Shown here: positions 23,718 through 32,811 of the stretch, in pieces
Position numbering within the stretch: the first letter of the stretch is position 1
Layout of the letters: each line of letters starts with the position of its first letter
Origin: Deltaproteobacteria bacterium
Lineage (GTDB): Bacteria > Myxococcota > SpSt-1050
DNA length: 41,136 bases
NCBI GenBank assembly: GCA_026416535.1
Contig: JAOAFA010000111.1
Coordinates: forward strand, 1 to 41,136
Direction: 5' to 3'
The notes under the pieces: generated by a model
Databases searched by the model: none
What the model saw: only the letters and a program-made list of their open reading frames with translations
What the model was told of the DNA's origin: nothing
Program-made: the position numbers and the translations under genes

Positions 23718-25373
23718 TTATTTTAACTTATAGACATTGAGTAGAGGAACTCCTTCAATTGAGATTTCATATAGATTTGGGTAGTCCTTATATTTTTTGT
23801 AGAGCTCTGGATATTCTCTCCATCTTTCCTCATGTGTTAGTACTAAGTATTCTGCATTATTCAAATCAACTATTCTAATGTCTTCCCTTAGGATCTTGTC
23901 ATTTTTATAATATGGAGCTGATCTAACATATTCTTTATTATTTGGTAGAAAAGTCACTTTTGCATTTGGTGGGAGATTTTTGTTAAACCATCTTACAAGA
24001 TCAATATAAAAGATGTCGTAGTATTGTCTTTCCATTCCGGCCTTTAATGCCCCTTTTGGTCCCCCTATGAAGATATTGTAGTAGCTAAGATTGTATGGGG
24101 TAAATTTTATTGTAGAATAGGCCGCTGGTATTATAGGGATTAACAGGATCGCGAGTGAGCTTGTGAGTTCGATTGTATTTTTCTGAGTAATCTGTGTAAT
24201 CTTCTTTTTTAAAAGTTCAAACATACTTTGGACTCCAATTCCAGCTAGAATTGCTAAAAATGGGAAAAATGGAAGGAATAGTTTAACACCTCCGTATTTG
24301 GGGACATTTGGAAGGGCAACAATTCCGATTGTGACGAGTGCATTGACTAAGACTAGTTCGTAAAAAATTTGTTGCTCCGTGTCTATATCGGCTTTGTTTT
24401 TGTAAGTCTTCAATAAGGTGGAGATTATAATGGCTGTTCCAAATACCCCTAAAATTATCGTTACTGGGGGTGTGGTTATAAATGTCATTACGAATGGTGA
24501 ATGCCAAGGAGCAAAAGGTTTTTCGTATATTGTTCCAAAATAGTAAAAGTATATACCATAGTGCTTTATATGAAAGGCCATGTATTCATTGAGTCTTTTT
24601 AGTGTATCGTCCCATATCCATGGCCACATTAGATAGAATATGAGTAGACCAATGATAGGCATAGTGATGAGGGAGAGCTCTAGTTTTGGTAGTTTGAGTC
24701 CATGTCCTTTAATATATTTAAATTCATCGATATTCTTTATCCCCCAATATGATAGAATTGCGGCGTAAAAAAATGGGGCATTATGTTTGGTTGAAAGTGC
24801 AAGCCCAAAGATTATTCCTACGAGAATCGACCACTTAATTGATCTTCTTGATGCTAGGTAAGCAGAGAAGGAGAAGAAGTATGTCGATGCTACAGCTGCA
24901 TCTAGTGTTTCTACGTGTGAATGGAAGAAAAAACTGGGCATGAATAAAAGTAAAAGTGATGAGGATATGGCTGCCAAAAACCCTACATATTTGTATACAG
25001 TGTAACAGAGAACAAATCCAAGGATTGAGACTAATATCATTATTCCTAATCTGATTCCAATGATATTGTTTGTAATATTGAGCCATTTTGTGAATATTAA
25101 GTGCGAAACTCCCATTACAAGTTTGGCAAATGGGGGATGTTCTCTATTATAACTCCAATATTTATCAATTTCTGATTGAACGAAGCCTGTAAAATCTCCT
25201 TTTAGTGCCTTTGAGAATGTCTCTGTTATCCATTCGGTGTATTTTATGGCTGCTCTCATATAGAAATCAACGTCGTCTGTGAGACCTATCTCTGATACAG
25301 TGGAAACAAGTGTAATAAAATATATTAATGAGATGGTTGTTGAAGTTAATAGGACTTTCTTTTTTTCAGACAT
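23718..25373 (-). CDS. GT39-family (PMT-like) integral membrane glycosyltransferase, copy 2
   Basis: A 551-residue GT-C-fold protein with about 11 transmembrane helices and a C-terminal extracytoplasmic domain of about 110 residues. The first periplasmic loop carries the acidic catalytic motif 'IGLTDDVDFYMRAA', and the next loop reads 'SYNREHPPFAKL', as in PMT_2/ArnT-like enzymes that take sugars from polyprenyl-phosphate donors. 'FFHSHVETLDAAVAS' and 'GLALSTKHNA' are shared almost exactly with the next upstream gene, so the two are paralogs from tandem duplication. Acceptors could be proteins or lipids. The start at 25373 is 3 nt after the upstream stop. An undecaprenyl-phosphate-sugar synthase candidate is the GT2 gene at 36828-37508. 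Confidence 0.85.
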   Translation of the reverse strand: MSEKKKVLLTSTTISLIYFITLVSTVSEIGLTDDVDFYMRAAIKYTEWITETFSKALKGDFTGFVQSEIDKYWSYNREHPPFAKLVMGVSHLIFTKWLNITNNIIGIRLGIMILVSILGFVLCYTVYKYVGFLAAISSSLLLLFMPSFFFHSHVETLDAAVASTYFFSFSAYLASRRSIKWSILVGIIFGLALSTKHNAPFFYAAILSYWGIKNIDEFKYIKGHGLKLPKLELSLITMPIIGLLIFYLMWPWIWDDTLKRLNEYMAFHIKHYGIYFYYFGTIYEKPFAPWHSPFVMTFITTPPVTIILGVFGTAIIISTLLKTYKNKADIDTEQQIFYELVLVNALVTIGIVALPNVPKYGGVKLFLPFFPFLAILAGIGVQSMFELLKKKITQITQKNTIELTSSLAILLIPIIPAAYSTIKFTPYNLSYYNIFIGGPKGALKAGMERQYYDIFYIDLVRWFNKNLPPNAKVTFLPNNKEYVRSAPYYKNDKILREDIRIVDLNNAEYLVLTHEERWREYPELYKKYKDYPNLYEISIEGVPLLNVYKLK

Positions 25374-25376
25374 GGC

Positions 25377-27059
25377 TTATTTTTTAGTGCGGATATATGT
25401 CTGCACCATTGGTGCTTCGTCAATATAGACCCCTCGTCTAGCGATTCTATTTTCAAAGCTTCGCCATGTTTTATAAAGATCCTTCATATATCCCTTTTGG
25501 AAGTGTATAGTAGCGGCTATTGCATTTTCTGGGTCACCGGCGTAGTTGATATCCCTTCTTAGGAAGCCGTCGCGTTGGTACATTCTGTATGAATCATAGT
25601 TGGTTCTATGAAAATAGACTGAAGAGTTTGGCGGCAAATTTTTATTTAGAAAATCAAGCTCGTAGTAGCCAGCAAATCCCCAAAATTTTCTCTGCATTTC
25701 GATATCTGCGGCGCCACGAGTGCCTCTAATGAATTCATTGTAAAAGCCCGTTCCGATTGGATGAATGTAGATGATCCCAAGAATACCTGTGAAGATTATT
25801 AAAGGTATTGTAACATATTGAATCTGCCTACTAAATCTGATAAGCGAAGGTTTCATTGCCATTACGAATTTAAGAAGAGTTTCAAATTCTAGTGCACCTA
25901 AAAGACAGAAGTATGGCATTGCAGGAAACCAGTGTTTAACTCCCCCAAATATTGGTACAGATGGTAGCGAGATTATGAAAATTGGGATGAACGCGTTTAA
26001 GAGAATTAATAGCATAAATGCTCTACTTTCTAATGTTGAGTAGATTTGTGGAGTCTTTTTAATCCATTGTACTATTAACCAAAAGGTGGCTCTGAATGAA
26101 CCTATGGCCCCGAGTGTCCATATCACGGCCGGGACCGTGACCATTGTTTTGAAATATGGATAGGATATGGGTAAGGGGGGTCTGTCGTATGTCACGTTAA
26201 AGTATGAAACCGGGTAGTGTTCATGATGTAGATGGAAATTAAAATAAGTGCCCAATCTGGCAAAGATGTCTGGCCATAAGTATGGCCAATGGGCAATAAG
26301 TATAATTGGTCCGAAGATAAGCATACTCAAGAATCCAATGGGTATAGTTGGAATTGAGAGGGACATCCCTCCATTAGGTTCTTTATGGAATTTGAATTCG
26401 TTGTGTCTTAAGTACAAGATGTAGATGAGTAATATGGGGGGTACAAAGTATGCGTTATGTTTTGTTGCTAGGGCAAATCCAAATATGATTCCCGTCAGGA
26501 TTCCCCATTTGAAAGAGTAAAGTGACTTTACAAAGGCATAGACAGTGAAAAACCACATGGCGGTGATTGGCACATCAAAGCAGGCGAGGTGGGAGTGAAA
26601 CCAAAATCTTGGAATAACTGCCATCATAAGAGTTGATAAAATGGCAATTCTTCTATTGAAAAATTCTGCGGCAAAGAGATACATCAAGAATAGTAAGAGA
26701 CCGGCTGAGAGCATACCGGGTATTCTAAATCCCGTCGAATTGTTTGTTAGTTTTAGAGTGTTTGTAAATAATTGCCACGAGAAGCCAAAAAGCTCCTTCA
26801 TTAAAGCAGGATGCTCGTGGTTATAAGAAAAATATCTGTCTATGTTTGCCTTTGTAAATGATGCAAGAGGTCTGCCTTTTTTAATATTTTCCCATAATTC
26901 AACAAACCATCCATTATATAATTCAGCTGCTTTGAAGTAATAACCCTCATCCCTTACAAATCCTATTTCTTTACTTGTAGCAAGAAGAATAATTATATAA
27001 AGGATTGCTATTGTTGAGGCAATTAAATAGTCTTTTTTGGTAAGTGCATTTCTGTTCAT
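25377..27059 (-). CDS. GT39-family (PMT-like) integral membrane glycosyltransferase, copy 1
   Basis: A 560-residue GT-C-fold protein, paralogous to the following gene along its length. The acidic loop motif is 'IGFVRDEGYYFKAAE' (D-E in place of the D-D of its paralog) and the loop-2 motif is 'SYNHEHPALMKELFG'. 'FWFHSHLACFDVPITAMW' and 'GFALATKHNAY' align with the paralog. A final soluble segment of about 110 residues has 'FLNKNLPPNSSVYFHRTNYD', matching 'WFNKNLPPNAKVTFLPNNKE' in the paralog. The different acidic pair suggests distinct substrates. Its ATG overlaps the upstream stop (ATGA). Confidence 0.85.
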   Translation of the reverse strand: MNRNALTKKDYLIASTIAILYIIILLATSKEIGFVRDEGYYFKAAELYNGWFVELWENIKKGRPLASFTKANIDRYFSYNHEHPALMKELFGFSWQLFTNTLKLTNNSTGFRIPGMLSAGLLLFLMYLFAAEFFNRRIAILSTLMMAVIPRFWFHSHLACFDVPITAMWFFTVYAFVKSLYSFKWGILTGIIFGFALATKHNAYFVPPILLIYILYLRHNEFKFHKEPNGGMSLSIPTIPIGFLSMLIFGPIILIAHWPYLWPDIFARLGTYFNFHLHHEHYPVSYFNVTYDRPPLPISYPYFKTMVTVPAVIWTLGAIGSFRATFWLIVQWIKKTPQIYSTLESRAFMLLILLNAFIPIFIISLPSVPIFGGVKHWFPAMPYFCLLGALEFETLLKFVMAMKPSLIRFSRQIQYVTIPLIIFTGILGIIYIHPIGTGFYNEFIRGTRGAADIEMQRKFWGFAGYYELDFLNKNLPPNSSVYFHRTNYDSYRMYQRDGFLRRDINYAGDPENAIAATIHFQKGYMKDLYKTWRSFENRIARRGVYIDEAPMVQTYIRTKK

Positions 27060-27964
27060 TGAGCTAACCTCGTATCAGCATAAAAGCAAAAGTGTCTCAC
27101 ACCATCGAGATGTGTACTTATTCTAAAGGTAACTTTGTGAGGGGAATTGCTCAGATCTTTTGTGTTAATGGTAAATCTGTGAGCACCGATTTTGTTGGGA
27201 TTTGTGTGGTAAAGAACCTCCTTGTCATCAATGCGCACACTCATAAAGACGGGAGAACCTTGTACATATCTTGTAGCTTCGTCAGTTAGTCCTGTAAAAC
27301 CACTGATATAATCTCCAAGGATTACATTCTCAAAATTTATTTCTATAATTGCATTTGTTAAGGGGTGCGCCCATATGCATTCTCTACCGGTTCCGTCTAT
27401 GTCAAGTATCTCCCTTCCAATATATTGCCATTCAGGTCCTCCACATCTCCATCTGTCATTATTGAAGTCTCTGCACTCTTTTATCTCATTACTTTTTAGG
27501 ACTCTTATTTTGGCATCTTTTATATTTTTATAAAAGTTGTAGATAATTTTTTGCGGTCTTTCGTTTTTGAAATAGTATAACGATAATTTACCAAAATCTT
27601 TTTTCTCAATGAATTTAAAATTTTTTGATAGACCATCTTTTATTTTTTCTCCATACCCAAATACAGAGAATACATAGATATTTTCATATTGTGTAAAGTC
27701 CTCCTCAAGTGGATATCTCGGATTGAGAAGATTTAAATCTCCAATGTATTCCCTAGCCCTTTCAGCCCAAAATGGTTGTAAGATAATAACGTCACGGTCA
27801 TTGTCAATTCGTTGTTTTAAATGTGAAGCTATATTTTCATAGTCTTTTAGGTCAGGTCTTGAGAGAGGACTGTATATATACCATCCAAAAGAGTAGATTA
27901 AAACTCCTATAAAAATAAATAGTGAAATCATATTTGATATTTTAAGTACCCTTTGCAAAGTCAT
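27056..27964 (-). CDS. Membrane-anchored extracytoplasmic protein of unknown function with C-terminal jelly-roll-like region
   Basis: A 302-residue protein not recognised as a named family. Residues ~10-32 are one transmembrane helix (NMISLFIFIGVLIYSFGWYIY), and the rest is presumably periplasmic. Residues ~40-135 alternate helix and strand ('DRDVIILQPFWAERAREYI'), echoing the soluble tails of GT-C enzymes. Residues ~165-302 contain a strand-rich region with three cysteines ('IKECRDF', 'WRCGGPEW', 'ECIWAHP') and a final 'RFTINTKDL', 'VTFRISTHLDGVRHFCFYAD', resembling carbohydrate-binding NPCBM/jelly-roll folds. It leads the operon with the two GT39 genes, so a role in glycan handling is inferred. 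ATG 27964 has no clear ribosome binding site. Confidence 0.6.
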   Translation of the reverse strand: MTLQRVLKISNMISLFIFIGVLIYSFGWYIYSPLSRPDLKDYENIASHLKQRIDNDRDVIILQPFWAERAREYIGDLNLLNPRYPLEEDFTQYENIYVFSVFGYGEKIKDGLSKNFKFIEKKDFGKLSLYYFKNERPQKIIYNFYKNIKDAKIRVLKSNEIKECRDFNNDRWRCGGPEWQYIGREILDIDGTGRECIWAHPLTNAIIEINFENVILGDYISGFTGLTDEATRYVQGSPVFMSVRIDDKEVLYHTNPNKIGAHRFTINTKDLSNSPHKVTFRISTHLDGVRHFCFYADTRLAQ

Positions 27965-28358
27965 AGTGAGGCATTTTTATCTAAAAAAATAAGAATTTTC
28001 AATAATAAAAGGAGTTATTTGCCAGCACTTTATCAAAAATTATGTTTAATTTGTAGACCATTTTTCTCTTATATACAAAAGATGACAACATTTGTATATA
28101 ATGTTAGAGATAAAATTAGGTTTTACACAAGATGTGGGGTGAACTTTTTGAAAGATTTTTTGTAGTGTCTTGTATATTGGGCAATAATGCAAAAGGTCTA
28201 TTTTTACTCCCAATAATACATTAATTATACTTGATAATGGATTATTTTTGATGATTACGATAATAATGTAAAGCTCCGATTTTTGAATTAGCACAATTTT
28301 ATAATGGTTGAGTTGATATAAATTATTAATTGTGATATTTTTTGTGTCAGGTTTTCCT
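27965..28358. other. Divergent promoter region with an 11-bp perfect inverted repeat
   Basis: Separates the glycosyltransferase operon (-) from ftsE (+). An 11-bp perfect inverted repeat, TTATATACAAA (28069-28079) and TTTGTATATAA (28091-28101), has an 11-bp spacer, so half-site centres are two helical turns apart. A possible ftsE promoter is TTGATA (28313-28318), 17 nt, TATTTT (28336-28341), close to the start. A TATAAT at 28300-28305 lacks a good -35. No gene is supported here. Confidence 0.45.
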
Positions 28359-29015
28359 ATGATAAGGGCTTTTCATATTTATAAATATTATCAGAAAGGG
28401 CAGGTAGCACTAGTCGATATCAACTTGAGAATTGAGAAAGGGGATTTTTTGTTTATAACAGGGCCATCTGGAGCAGGTAAAACCACACTTTTGAAGCTCA
28501 TTTATTTAAGAGAATTTCCTTCTTCAGGGCAGCTTTTGATAGAGGATAAGAATGTTCTTCACCTAAAAAGGAAAGAGCTTGAAGAATTGAGGCGGCACAT
28601 AGGTGTTGTATTTCAGGACTTTAAGTTGATTCCATATTTAACTGTTTATGAAAATGTTGCTTTACCGCTTTATATAAATAAAGAGCCAGAATATAGGGTA
28701 AGACAGAGAGTATTTTCTGCCCTTGACTATGTGGGTCTGGTTCATAAGACATCAAAGTTTCCTCTTCAATTATCAGGCGGTGAACAACAGAGAATAGGGA
28801 TTGCTAGGGCTATTGTTAGGAATCCAACATTGCTTGTAGCGGATGAGCCAACAGGTAATCTTGATTACGAGAGGGCCATTGAGATAATGGATATGTTATT
28901 AGATATGAATACGAGAGGGGCAACGGTGATAGTAGCAACTCATAATCTTGAAATTATAAAAAGATATAACAAAAACACCGTTTATTTAAAAGAAGGTCGG
29001 ATAGAAGAGCGATGA
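28359..29015 (+). CDS. ftsE: Cell-division ABC ATPase FtsE
   Basis: A 218-residue ATPase that couples ATP hydrolysis to activation of septal peptidoglycan hydrolases through FtsX. Walker A is GPSGAGKTT (residues 35-43). The Q-loop is in 'VVFQDFKLIPYLTVYENV', the signature is LSGGEQQR (~137-144), Walker B is LLVADEPTGNLD (~160-171), and the H-loop is in 'VIVATHN'. ATG 28359 fits the family start (MIRAFHIYKYY) and follows a weak AGG. An in-frame upstream start at 28332 would add nine residues overlapping the candidate -10. It overlaps ftsX by ATGA. Confidence 0.95.
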   Translation: MIRAFHIYKYYQKGQVALVDINLRIEKGDFLFITGPSGAGKTTLLKLIYLREFPSSGQLLIEDKNVLHLKRKELEELRRHIGVVFQDFKLIPYLTVYENVALPLYINKEPEYRVRQRVFSALDYVGLVHKTSKFPLQLSGGEQQRIGIARAIVRNPTLLVADEPTGNLDYERAIEIMDMLLDMNTRGATVIVATHNLEIIKRYNKNTVYLKEGRIEER

Positions 29016-29920
29016 GGATATCCTTTTTCCTGAAACGAGCTGTTCTCAACTTTTTAAGAAATAAATATAATAATTTTAGTTCCATAGTTAATGTCGCGGT
29101 AGTAAGTTTTTTCTCTATCTTAATTTTATTTGTTATAGAAAATGCAATAGAATTTGTGGATAGGCTTGTATCTGAGAACTCAGCGGTTATTGTGCTTAAG
29201 GATTCAGCTACATTAGAAGATATTAAGGGTGTTGAAGAGATCGTATCTAAACAAAAAGGGATTGAAAGGTATAGATATATATCTCCTACACATGCGTACG
29301 AGGAGTTAAAGAACGCATTCGGTTTATCAGCTGAGGTAGCAGATTTAAAACCTGAGAGATTGTTACCACCCTTATTTGAGTTGAAGTTTTCAAGGTATAT
29401 GGAAAGGGAAGATTTTGAAAGATTGAAGATGCAACTTAGTCAAAATATTGCTTTTCAAGAGATGAGAGTTAATCTAGACCTAATTATACTCTCGTTTAAG
29501 TTTAAAGAATATTCGATATACTTTAAGGGGATAATTATATTTATTGTATGTATCTCATCTTTTTATATATTGTCAAATACGATAGGATTGAATTTGAATA
29601 ATAATCGAAGGGAAGAAATAGAGCTAATAGAGTTATTGGGTGGAGATTCGTTAGATATAAAGATACCCTATATAGTTGAAGGGATAATAGTAGTAAGTAT
29701 TGGTTTTTTGTTAGGTCTATTTATAGCCTTTGGGTGTTTTATAACTGTCCTGCCCTATATTTCAAAGATGTTACACTTTGGAGTATTTTCATTTACTCCG
29801 GTAGTGGTTAAGAGTATCGATGTAGTTTTTGTTTATCTTGTTCTTGTGATTTCAGGTTTTTTTGGCGTGGTAAAATTTATTAACAGATTTATAGAAGGTC
29901 TTTATGAGGAAGGTAATTAG
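29012..29920 (+). CDS. ftsX: Cell-division permease FtsX
   Basis: A 302-residue inner-membrane protein with the FtsX layout. The first transmembrane helix is at residues ~23-45, a periplasmic loop of about 120 residues contains 'AVIVLKDSATLEDIKGVEEI', and three C-terminal helices lie within ~170-295, with the 'ELIELLGGDSLDIKIPYIVEG' coupling region between them. The large loop is where FtsX recruits EnvC-type activators, and a matching activator gene follows directly. The start overlaps the ftsE stop, and the last 17 nt overlap the envC-like gene. Length is normal. Confidence 0.93.
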   Translation: MRISFFLKRAVLNFLRNKYNNFSSIVNVAVVSFFSILILFVIENAIEFVDRLVSENSAVIVLKDSATLEDIKGVEEIVSKQKGIERYRYISPTHAYEELKNAFGLSAEVADLKPERLLPPLFELKFSRYMEREDFERLKMQLSQNIAFQEMRVNLDLIILSFKFKEYSIYFKGIIIFIVCISSFYILSNTIGLNLNNNRREEIELIELLGGDSLDIKIPYIVEGIIVVSIGFLLGLFIAFGCFITVLPYISKMLHFGVFSFTPVVVKSIDVVFVYLVLVISGFFGVVKFINRFIEGLYEEGN

Positions 29921-30962
29921 CCAATTTTACTTTGGTTTTGACAAGGTTGCTTTTATACTGGTCTTTATTTTTTCGTATTTGATCGTTCAATATGTTTTTG
30001 CTTTTGAATTTGAGAAGTATGAAATGGAGTTGAGGCGACTTGAAGATGAGGCAGGTAAAAACAAATCTGAAATTATTACCCTTGAGAGAGAGATTGATAA
30101 TATAAAAGGTCTTATTGATGAGAACAGAAAAAAATCTGAGGATATTCAAAAAGAGATAGATGGGATTGTAAAGATACTTTATTTTATTTATATCGAAAAA
30201 AAGATAAATGGCTTTTATTTGAAGGATGTAGAGGTAAAGAATAATAGATTCAGTGAGTATATAAAAAACCTCATCATAAAATACAAAAGGAATCTAAGTG
30301 ATATAACTCTGCTCACTATTGAATATGAGGATAGAGTATCGGATTTGAGTCAGAGGCGTGATAAGTTATTATTGATTAAAAAGGAATTAGATAGAAAGAT
30401 CGAAGAAATATATAGGATCATGGATATGAAGAATAGGGATTTTGCAAGGATAAGCAGGGGGAAAAAGATCTCACTTTTATTGGTGAAAGAGGAGGCAAAT
30501 AAAAAGATTGATGAGATAACGAAAAAGGGAGGGGATGTTAATATTCAGGATGGTTTTGGGAAAGAGGGTGAGTCATTTAGGATTATATGGCCGCTTAGAG
30601 AAGGTGATGTTATTAGAGAATTTGGAGTTTATTTTGATGCTAATTTGAACCTTGAGAGATATTCACGTGGGATCGCTATTAAGGCGCCGTTTCTCTCAGA
30701 GGTATATTCTGTAGCGGCTGGCAAGGTTATTTTTTCTGGTTGGTTGAAGGGTTATGGAAATACGGTGATCATCCAGCATGAAAGGGGATTTATATCGGTA
30801 TATTCGCATCTTGCTAGAATGGAAGTCTCTAAAGATGAGGTTGTGAAGGAAGGGGATATAATTGGTTTTGTTGGTGATACAGGTTCGAGTGAGGGGGTTA
30901 TTCTGTATTTTGAATTGAGAAAGAATGGGAAGGCTGTTAATCCATTTGATTATATTAAGTGA
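29904..30962 (+). CDS. envC: EnvC-like murein hydrolase activator (coiled coil plus degenerate LytM)
   Basis: A 352-residue periplasmic protein. A signal anchor (residues ~13-33) precedes a long coiled coil (~35-210, rich in E/K/R/L heptads). The C-terminal M23/LytM-like domain runs from about residue 228: 'IIWPLREGDVIREFGVYFD', 'AAGKVIFSGWLKGYGNTVII', 'YSHLARM', 'GDIIGFVGDTGSSEGVILYF'. Active M23 peptidases have H-x3-D in the 'H.GIDI' loop; here it reads S-R-G-I-A, so a zinc ligand pair is lost and the domain should be non-catalytic. That fits EnvC, which activates amidases instead. AGAAGGTC precedes ATG 29904. Location after ftsEX supports the assignment. Confidence 0.85.
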   Translation: MRKVISQFYFGFDKVAFILVFIFSYLIVQYVFAFEFEKYEMELRRLEDEAGKNKSEIITLEREIDNIKGLIDENRKKSEDIQKEIDGIVKILYFIYIEKKINGFYLKDVEVKNNRFSEYIKNLIIKYKRNLSDITLLTIEYEDRVSDLSQRRDKLLLIKKELDRKIEEIYRIMDMKNRDFARISRGKKISLLLVKEEANKKIDEITKKGGDVNIQDGFGKEGESFRIIWPLREGDVIREFGVYFDANLNLERYSRGIAIKAPFLSEVYSVAAGKVIFSGWLKGYGNTVIIQHERGFISVYSHLARMEVSKDEVVKEGDIIGFVGDTGSSEGVILYFELRKNGKAVNPFDYIK

Positions 30963-30980
30963 AGGGAAGGAGATTTTCCT

Positions 30981-32252
30981 ATGAAAAAATTTGCTATTGT
31001 TATTGTGTTTTTGGTATTCTTTCTTTTGGCGTCAAAGACGACGGATTTAGTATATAAAAAATTGGCGGTTTTTTCTCAGGTATATTCATATATAAAAAAT
31101 AACTATGTGGAAAACGTATCGGATGAAAAGCTTGTTTATGCGGCTATTCAGGGTATGATAGATGTACTTGACCCTCACTCAGCGTTTTTAACGCCTGAGC
31201 AATATTCAAATATAAAGGAGGGCACGACTGGTGAATATGTTGGGATCGGTATTGAAGTTGCAGTAAAAGAGGGTGAGGTAGTAGTTGTTTCGGCTTTTGA
31301 TGACTCTCCTGCCTTTCATGCTGGCATAAAAAGTGGGGATATAATTTTTCAAGTAGATGATAAAGTCCTTAAAGGTAGGGTCACAGTTGACGAAGTTAAT
31401 AAGATGTTGAAGGGTCCTGCGGGTTCTGAGGTGATTCTAAAGATTAAGAGGAAACCCCTTATGGAATTAATCACCATAAAGCTTATACGGGAAAGAATAA
31501 GGATGCAATCTGTGACATATGATTTGTTTGAGAGTGGTATAGGTTATGTAAGAATATCAAGCTTTCAGGATAGGACCTATGTTCAGTTAAGAGAGGCTGT
31601 TAGGTCTTTGACGGAAAAGGCAGGTGGAGAGTTAAAGGGACTCATACTTGATTTGAGAAATAACCCAGGTGGGTTATTTGAACAAGCAGTGAGGGTGGCT
31701 GATTTTTTTATATCTGATGGTGTCATCGTGTATACGCAGGGGAGAGGAAAAAAAGAGGAATATGAGCCTGAGATGGCTCACCCTGATGATACACAGCCTG
31801 ATTACCCTATGATTTGTCTTGTAAATTCCGGGAGCGCATCAGCATCTGAGATTGTTGCGGGGGCACTCCAAGACCATAAAAGGGCTATTATAGCTGGGAG
31901 TAATACATTTGGTAAAGGCTCGGTACAGACTATTTTAGAACTAGAAGATAAATCTGCCTTGAAATTGACAGTAGCAAAGTATTATACACCTAATAAAAAG
32001 TCTATTCAAGAGGTAGGTATTGTTCCTGATATAGAGATAAACGAAATCGTAGAGAAGAAAGATGAGTCTTTAAGGGAAAAAGATTTACCAAGACATTTGA
32101 AAGGCAAGAAGAAATCTACGCAAGAATCGGTACCTCAGGTGAATAAATTGCTAGAAAAAGATAGTGTCCTATTACAGGCTTATAATTATTTAAAAGCTAT
32201 CGTTGTAGTTAATGATAAGCTAAAAAAGGAAAAGACGAAGGAACAAAAATGA
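30981..32252 (+). CDS. ctpA: Carboxyl-terminal processing protease (S41A) with PDZ
   Basis: A 423-residue periplasmic serine protease. A signal anchor (~3-19) is followed by the S41 N-terminal helices with 'GMIDVLDPHSAFLTPEQY'. A PDZ domain spans ~85-165 ('GIGIEVAVKEGEVVVVSAF', 'AGIKSGDIIFQVD'). The protease core contains 'GYVRISSFQD', 'LKGLILDLRNNPGGLFEQAV', the nucleophile block 'NSGSASASEIVAGALQD' (~residues 282-298) and the general-base Lys in 'TFGKGSVQT' (~312). The Lys/Glu-rich tail after ~355 is variable. GGAG (30967-30970) lies before ATG 30981. CtpA proteins often follow envC-like genes and control peptidoglycan hydrolases. The end overlaps queH by ATGA. Confidence 0.95.
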   Translation: MKKFAIVIVFLVFFLLASKTTDLVYKKLAVFSQVYSYIKNNYVENVSDEKLVYAAIQGMIDVLDPHSAFLTPEQYSNIKEGTTGEYVGIGIEVAVKEGEVVVVSAFDDSPAFHAGIKSGDIIFQVDDKVLKGRVTVDEVNKMLKGPAGSEVILKIKRKPLMELITIKLIRERIRMQSVTYDLFESGIGYVRISSFQDRTYVQLREAVRSLTEKAGGELKGLILDLRNNPGGLFEQAVRVADFFISDGVIVYTQGRGKKEEYEPEMAHPDDTQPDYPMICLVNSGSASASEIVAGALQDHKRAIIAGSNTFGKGSVQTILELEDKSALKLTVAKYYTPNKKSIQEVGIVPDIEINEIVEKKDESLREKDLPRHLKGKKKSTQESVPQVNKLLEKDSVLLQAYNYLKAIVVVNDKLKKEKTKEQK

Positions 32253-32800
32253 GAATCTTATTGCATATATGTTGTGCGCCTTGTTCTACCTACTCTGTTA
32301 TTTATCTTAGAGAGATGGGATTTGACGTTGTGGGCTTTTTTTATAATCCAAATATATATCCTGTTGATGAGTTGTTTAAAAGGATGAGAGAGGCTGAAAG
32401 TTTTTTTTCTAAGATGAATCTTGATTTTATCTATGATACCTCGGGAGTTGAGAGCTGGTATAAAATGACGGAAAAAGTTAAGGATAGGAGAGAAGGTGGA
32501 ATAAGATGTAATATTTGCTTTGCAATACGACTAGATAGGACAGCCAGGGAAGCCTTGAATCGAAATATAGAGTACTTTACAACAACTCTTACTATATCTC
32601 CCAAAAAAAGTTCTAAAAAAATATTTAAGATAGGTAATATTATCTCAAAAAAGTATTCAGTGAAATTTCTGGAAGTAGATTTTAAGAAAAGAGACGGCTT
32701 TAGGAAATCATGTATAATGTCAAAAGAACACAATCTTTATAGACAAAACTATTGTGGTTGTGAATATAGTTATAAAGAAAGGCTTGTTAGTCTGAAATAA
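32249..32800 (+). CDS. queH: Epoxyqueuosine reductase QueH
   Basis: A 183-residue DUF208/QueH enzyme that reduces epoxyqueuosine to queuosine in tRNA, a non-orthologous replacement of QueG. All cysteine motifs are present: 'LLHICCAPCSTYS' at the N-terminus (CC..C), 'IRCNICFAIRLDRTA' (C-x2-C) and 'NYCGCEYS' near the C-terminus, which together ligate an Fe-S cluster and a second metal. 'TTTLTISPKKSSKKI' is another family block. It is the last gene of ftsE-ftsX-envC-ctpA-queH, overlapping ctpA by 4 nt. Its stop is 11 nt from that of the convergent Cys-rich gene. Confidence 0.95.
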   Translation: MRILLHICCAPCSTYSVIYLREMGFDVVGFFYNPNIYPVDELFKRMREAESFFSKMNLDFIYDTSGVESWYKMTEKVKDRREGGIRCNICFAIRLDRTAREALNRNIEYFTTTLTISPKKSSKKIFKIGNIISKKYSVKFLEVDFKKRDGFRKSCIMSKEHNLYRQNYCGCEYSYKERLVSLK

Positions 32801-32811
32801 TGATATCTAAT

